A DNA stretch of 42,556 nt from Desulfobulbus propionicus (lineage in GTDB: Bacteria > Desulfobacterota > Dissulfuribacteria > Dissulfuribacterales > DYOW01), in assembly GCA_020720325.1 (NCBI GenBank), contig DYOW01000008.1, positions 1 through 42,556 on the forward strand. Direction: 5' to 3'. Made by a program: the position numbers and the translations under genes. The notes beneath the pieces are model-generated. The model searched no databases, was not told the DNA's origin, and saw nothing but the letters and a program-made list of their open reading frames with translations. The first letter of the stretch is position 1. Each line of letters starts with the position of its first letter. Of this stretch, positions 39,032-42,556 are shown piece by piece.

Positions 39032-40059
39032 CATTGTCTAAAGCATTAAAAATAGCAGAAAATGAAATAAAAAACCTGTTAAATATATTAAATGATTCAT
39101 TTCAGGTTTTTATACCAAAATTAAAGGAAAAAACCAGCTATAAATTCTATGAATGGGATATATATAATAACGGGGATGAGTTTAACATCTTTATAGGTGT
39201 GCCAAAATCATCAATAAAATCCTTTTTCTTCCCCCAACCCGAGACATTATTCAAATTTTCCATTCAAAAAGACACCACAGCGCTTAAAGAACCTGAAGAA
39301 GAAAATAAGCGTATGCTCTTTGGTGTGCGTCCCTGCGACGCAAGGTCAATAATTTTAAATAAACTGCCTTATAGTGAAGATTCCTATTACATAAAAAAAA
39401 CAGAACAAAATATAATCATAGGACTTTCCTGCAATGAACGGCGCAACTCCTGCTTCTGTCTCTGGGCAGGCGGCTCTCCAATGGGAACTGAGGGAACTGA
39501 CATATCATTAACCCTGATTGATGCTTCTTTTATTGTTGAGGCAATAACAGAGAGAGGCGGTAAAATTATTGAGACATTGGGTGATAAATTTCCTGTCGCA
39601 TCCACCTCTGACATTGAAAAACTTAATGCGCTCAGGGCTTCATATGAAAAACAAAGACAATCAATTCCCGACCCGGTTAAAAAAATTCAGGACAAAAATC
39701 TCCTTGAATTATATGATAAACCACTCTGGAATGATGTTAGCCTTTCATGTATTAATTGTGGTATCTGCACATTTCTCTGCCCAACCTGTTATTGTTTTGA
39801 CATACAGGACGAGACATCAAAAGGGCAGGGCAAAAGGATAAGATTTTGGGATTCATGCATGTTTCCCCTTTTTACACAGCATGCCACAGGGCATAATCCA
39901 AGGGGGGCAAAACATCAGAGGGTTAGAAACAGGTTTATGCACAAATTAAAATATTTTCCCGACAGATACAATGTTTTTTCATGTGTGGGATGCGGAAGGT
40001 GCATTAAGGAATGCCCGGTAAATATTGATATAAGGGAAGTTTTGAGGGATATGCTATGA
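39028..40059 (+). CDS. 4Fe-4S dicluster protein, sulfhydrogenase beta / anaerobic sulfite reductase A-like
   Basis: GVRPCDARSI, CINCGICTFLCPTCYCFDI, CVGCGRCIKECPVNI; overlaps the upstream gene by 4 nt. Confidence 0.85.
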   Translation: MTLSKALKIAENEIKNLLNILNDSFQVFIPKLKEKTSYKFYEWDIYNNGDEFNIFIGVPKSSIKSFFFPQPETLFKFSIQKDTTALKEPEEENKRMLFGVRPCDARSIILNKLPYSEDSYYIKKTEQNIIIGLSCNERRNSCFCLWAGGSPMGTEGTDISLTLIDASFIVEAITERGGKIIETLGDKFPVASTSDIEKLNALRASYEKQRQSIPDPVKKIQDKNLLELYDKPLWNDVSLSCINCGICTFLCPTCYCFDIQDETSKGQGKRIRFWDSCMFPLFTQHATGHNPRGAKHQRVRNRFMHKLKYFPDRYNVFSCVGCGRCIKECPVNIDIREVLRDML

Positions 40060-40892
40060 AAAACCTTTATTTATCACATTCTGCAACCATAAAAGATATT
40101 ATAATTGAAACCGAAGACGGAAATATCAAGACCTTTATCCTTGAGCTGGATGATCCTGAAATTCGTGACAACTGGAAGCACATCCCCGGACAGTTTGCCA
40201 TGATGTCCATTGCGGGAATGGGTGAAATACCCATTGGCATTGCCTCATCTCCCACAGAAAAAGATATTCTTTCCTTTACAGTAAGTAAGATTGGTGTGGT
40301 TACAACAGAACTTCATAACATGAAAACAGGAGATAAAATCGGAATCAGGGGCCCCATAGGAAACGGCTATCCCCTTAAAAATCAGCTAAAAGGCAAAAAT
40401 ATCCTTATTATAGGCGGCGGATACGGATTTACTACACTAAGGGCAACAATTATATATCTTATTGAAAACAGAAAAGATTATAATGAAATAAATGTTATCT
40501 ACGGCGCAAGAAACCCTGGACTACTTCTTTACAAAAAAGAATTGGAAGAATGGTCAAAAAGAAATGATATAAATTGCCATATTACAGTTGACAGGGAGGT
40601 TCCTGGATGGACAGGTCTTGTGGGTTTTGTCCCGCAAATCCTTGAAAAAGTCTCGCCTGAATCTGAAAATTCCTTTGCGCTTATATGCGGCCCACCTGCA
40701 ATGATAAAATTTTCCATGCCGGTTCTTGAAAAATTAACCTGGCATGATAACCAGATATTATTTTCCATGGAAAACAGGATGAAATGCGCTGCGGGTGTCT
40801 GCGGGCATTGTAATATCGGCCCCTTTTATGTGTGTAAGGACGGTCCGGTAATAACAAGGGAGAAACTAAAACAATTACCCACGGAGTACTAA
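40056..40892 (+). CDS. FAD/NAD(P)-binding oxidoreductase with 2Fe-2S C-terminus, sulfhydrogenase gamma / AsrB / PyrK-like
   Basis: PGQFAMMSIAGMGEIPIGIASSP, IIGGGYGFTTLRA, MKCAAGVCGHCNIGPFYVCKDGPVI. Confidence 0.88.
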   Translation: MKNLYLSHSATIKDIIIETEDGNIKTFILELDDPEIRDNWKHIPGQFAMMSIAGMGEIPIGIASSPTEKDILSFTVSKIGVVTTELHNMKTGDKIGIRGPIGNGYPLKNQLKGKNILIIGGGYGFTTLRATIIYLIENRKDYNEINVIYGARNPGLLLYKKELEEWSKRNDINCHITVDREVPGWTGLVGFVPQILEKVSPESENSFALICGPPAMIKFSMPVLEKLTWHDNQILFSMENRMKCAAGVCGHCNIGPFYVCKDGPVITREKLKQLPTEY

Positions 40893-40894
40893 AG

Positions 40895-40984
40895 ATGGAA
40901 TATTTAATATATTTATTTTTATTTCTTTTTATCTGGTATGGCTTAAACCGCTGGATACTTCCCAAATTTGGGGTATCCACCTGA
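40895..40984 (+). CDS. putative 29-aa single-TM microprotein MEYLIYLFLFLFIWYGLNRWILPKFGVST
   Basis: ATG 2 nt after the upstream stop, GGAG 8 nt upstream, continuous hydrophobic stretch. Confidence 0.5.
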   Translation: MEYLIYLFLFLFIWYGLNRWILPKFGVST

Positions 40985-41065
40985 ATGACACAGTCTTGCG
41001 CTACAGGCTGTAGCGCTGAGGATAAGGATGTTAATTCCGATGAAAAAAACAAAAAACCAGAATAA
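40985..41065 (+). CDS. putative 26-aa microprotein MTQSCATGCSAEDKDVNSDEKNKKPE
   Basis: ATG directly follows the TGA of the preceding microORF (TGAATG); CX3C motif. Confidence 0.4.
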   Translation: MTQSCATGCSAEDKDVNSDEKNKKPE

Positions 41066-41244
41066 TACGGATAAAAAATAAGAAAACCAAAATTTGTTTA
41101 AGGTAAATTCTTGATAAAAAGTTTCCCTTAAAATACAAAATGTTAAGATTTTGGTGAAAGATTTTAGAAAAACCCTCTGATGGTTCATGAATAACGCAAG
41201 AATTACTTAAAAAAATTGAAATTTCAAAAAAATGGAGGCTTGGT

Positions 41245-42507
41245 ATGAGGGATACAATTGCTATAGTACTGGCCGGGGGTGTAGGCAGTAGATTAAATAT
41301 GTTGGTAAAGCACAGGGCAAAACCAGCAGTGCCTTTTGGGGGCATCTACAGGATTATAGATTTCGCCCTTTCAAATGCCATGAATTCTGGGATTAACCGC
41401 GTTGCGGTTCTTACACAATACAAACCTCTTTCCCTTATGAGACATATTGGTTCAGGCGCAGCATGGGATTTTACCGGCAGAACCAGGGGAATTGAGATAC
41501 TTCCCCCAAGAACTGGTGAAAAAGACTCTGACTGGTACAAGGGCACCGCAGATGCAGTGAGGCAAAATCTCGACTTTATTCAGGAACATGAATCAAAAAA
41601 TGTCCTTATCCTTTCAGGGGATCATGTTTATTATATGGACTATAAAGACATGGTAAAAAATCACAGAAAATCCGGCGCCAAAGTAACGGTTGCAATGATG
41701 CCTATGCCCTGGGAGCAGACAAGCCAGTTTGGCATTGGAATAATTGATGACAGCAACAGGGTTATTGACTGGGAGGAAAAACCCAAAACCGCCCGCTCAA
41801 ACCTGGCATCAATGGGAATTTATGTATTCGACACGGATTATCTTGTTTCATCATTACAAGCCACCAAAGATGAAGATTTCGGACATCACATCCTTCCAAT
41901 GACCATGAAAGATAAGGAACTAAACTGCTACAGATTTAACGGTTACTGGCGTGATGTGGGCACAGTTCAGAGTTTTTTTGAATCAAATATGGATATACTT
42001 GATCCTTCAAAAGGTTTAAACCCGCAGGCATGGGGAACATGCACAAACGTTGAATACAGAGCGCCTTTTGACAGGGCTCCAGCAAATATATTATCCGGCT
42101 CTGACGTGACAAATTCATCCATTGCAAGGGGCTGTGTAATAAAAGGAATAGTGGAAAACTCCATTCTTTCCCCGGGTGTTGTTGTTGAAAAGGGCGCAAG
42201 GGTTTCCAATTCAATCCTTATGCATGATGTTTATGTCAATTCAGGCACAATTATTAATAATACCATTATAGACAAAAAGGTTATAATAGGGAAAAACTGC
42301 AATATAGGAAAAGGGGATAAATCCATTATAAACAGCAGATATCCCAAACACTTAAATACCGGACTAACCATGATAGGAAAGGGCGCTGTGGTCACTGACA
42401 ATAAAAATATAGGCACAAACGTCGTTGTTATGCCGTATGTTGGCGAAAATGACTGGCTGGATATTATGGAGCTTAATGATGGAATGACACTGGGTTTTAC
42501 AGAATAA
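41245..42507 (+). CDS. glgC: glucose-1-phosphate adenylyltransferase
   Basis: IVLAGGVGSRLNMLVKHRAKPAVPFGGIYRIIDFALSNAMNSGI, WYKGTADAVRQN, LSGDHVYYMDY; GGAGG upstream. Confidence 0.97.
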   Translation: MRDTIAIVLAGGVGSRLNMLVKHRAKPAVPFGGIYRIIDFALSNAMNSGINRVAVLTQYKPLSLMRHIGSGAAWDFTGRTRGIEILPPRTGEKDSDWYKGTADAVRQNLDFIQEHESKNVLILSGDHVYYMDYKDMVKNHRKSGAKVTVAMMPMPWEQTSQFGIGIIDDSNRVIDWEEKPKTARSNLASMGIYVFDTDYLVSSLQATKDEDFGHHILPMTMKDKELNCYRFNGYWRDVGTVQSFFESNMDILDPSKGLNPQAWGTCTNVEYRAPFDRAPANILSGSDVTNSSIARGCVIKGIVENSILSPGVVVEKGARVSNSILMHDVYVNSGTIINNTIIDKKVIIGKNCNIGKGDKSIINSRYPKHLNTGLTMIGKGAVVTDNKNIGTNVVVMPYVGENDWLDIMELNDGMTLGFTE

Positions 42508-42556
42508 AAATAAAAAAATATAACGAGATCTCTTAAAATATCCGATATTATTTTAA

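Overview
This is a low-GC bacterial window, probably from a diderm (LspA, lipoprotein and type IV prepilin signatures). It holds about 40 supportable protein genes and one tRNA-Phe. The backbone is housekeeping: aroB, typA, aconitase, dus, speB/speD, glmM-cdaR-cdaA-folP-ftsH-tilS, lspA, an M48 protease, ftsY, an HU-family gene, a three-gene Fe-S/flavin oxidoreductase set and glgC. An accessory stretch at about 4.9-9.9 kb carries a tandem pair of Uma2-like genes with a 188-bp identical tract, a ~990-aa prepilin-like protein with Ig-like and four-cysteine repeats, and a hicBA toxin-antitoxin pair. The hicBA pair lies between two imperfect 67-bp copies of the typA 3' end. The strongest candidates for under-described biology are: (1) the typA-tail duplication bracketing hicBA, which also encodes the HicA C-terminus; (2) a four-gene Hsp70 operon with a J-like protein lacking HPD, a possible GrpE-like small protein and a membrane-anchored Sel1 protein; (3) a protein resembling KptA/Tpt1 RNA 2'-phosphotransferase but apparently without the catalytic residues; (4) two very short ORFs (29 and 26 codons) directly after the Fe-S/flavin genes; (5) a secreted miniprotein with four evenly arranged CX3C motifs; (6) a nucleosidase-radical SAM gene pair. 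All family names come from reading motifs by eye; no database search was run.
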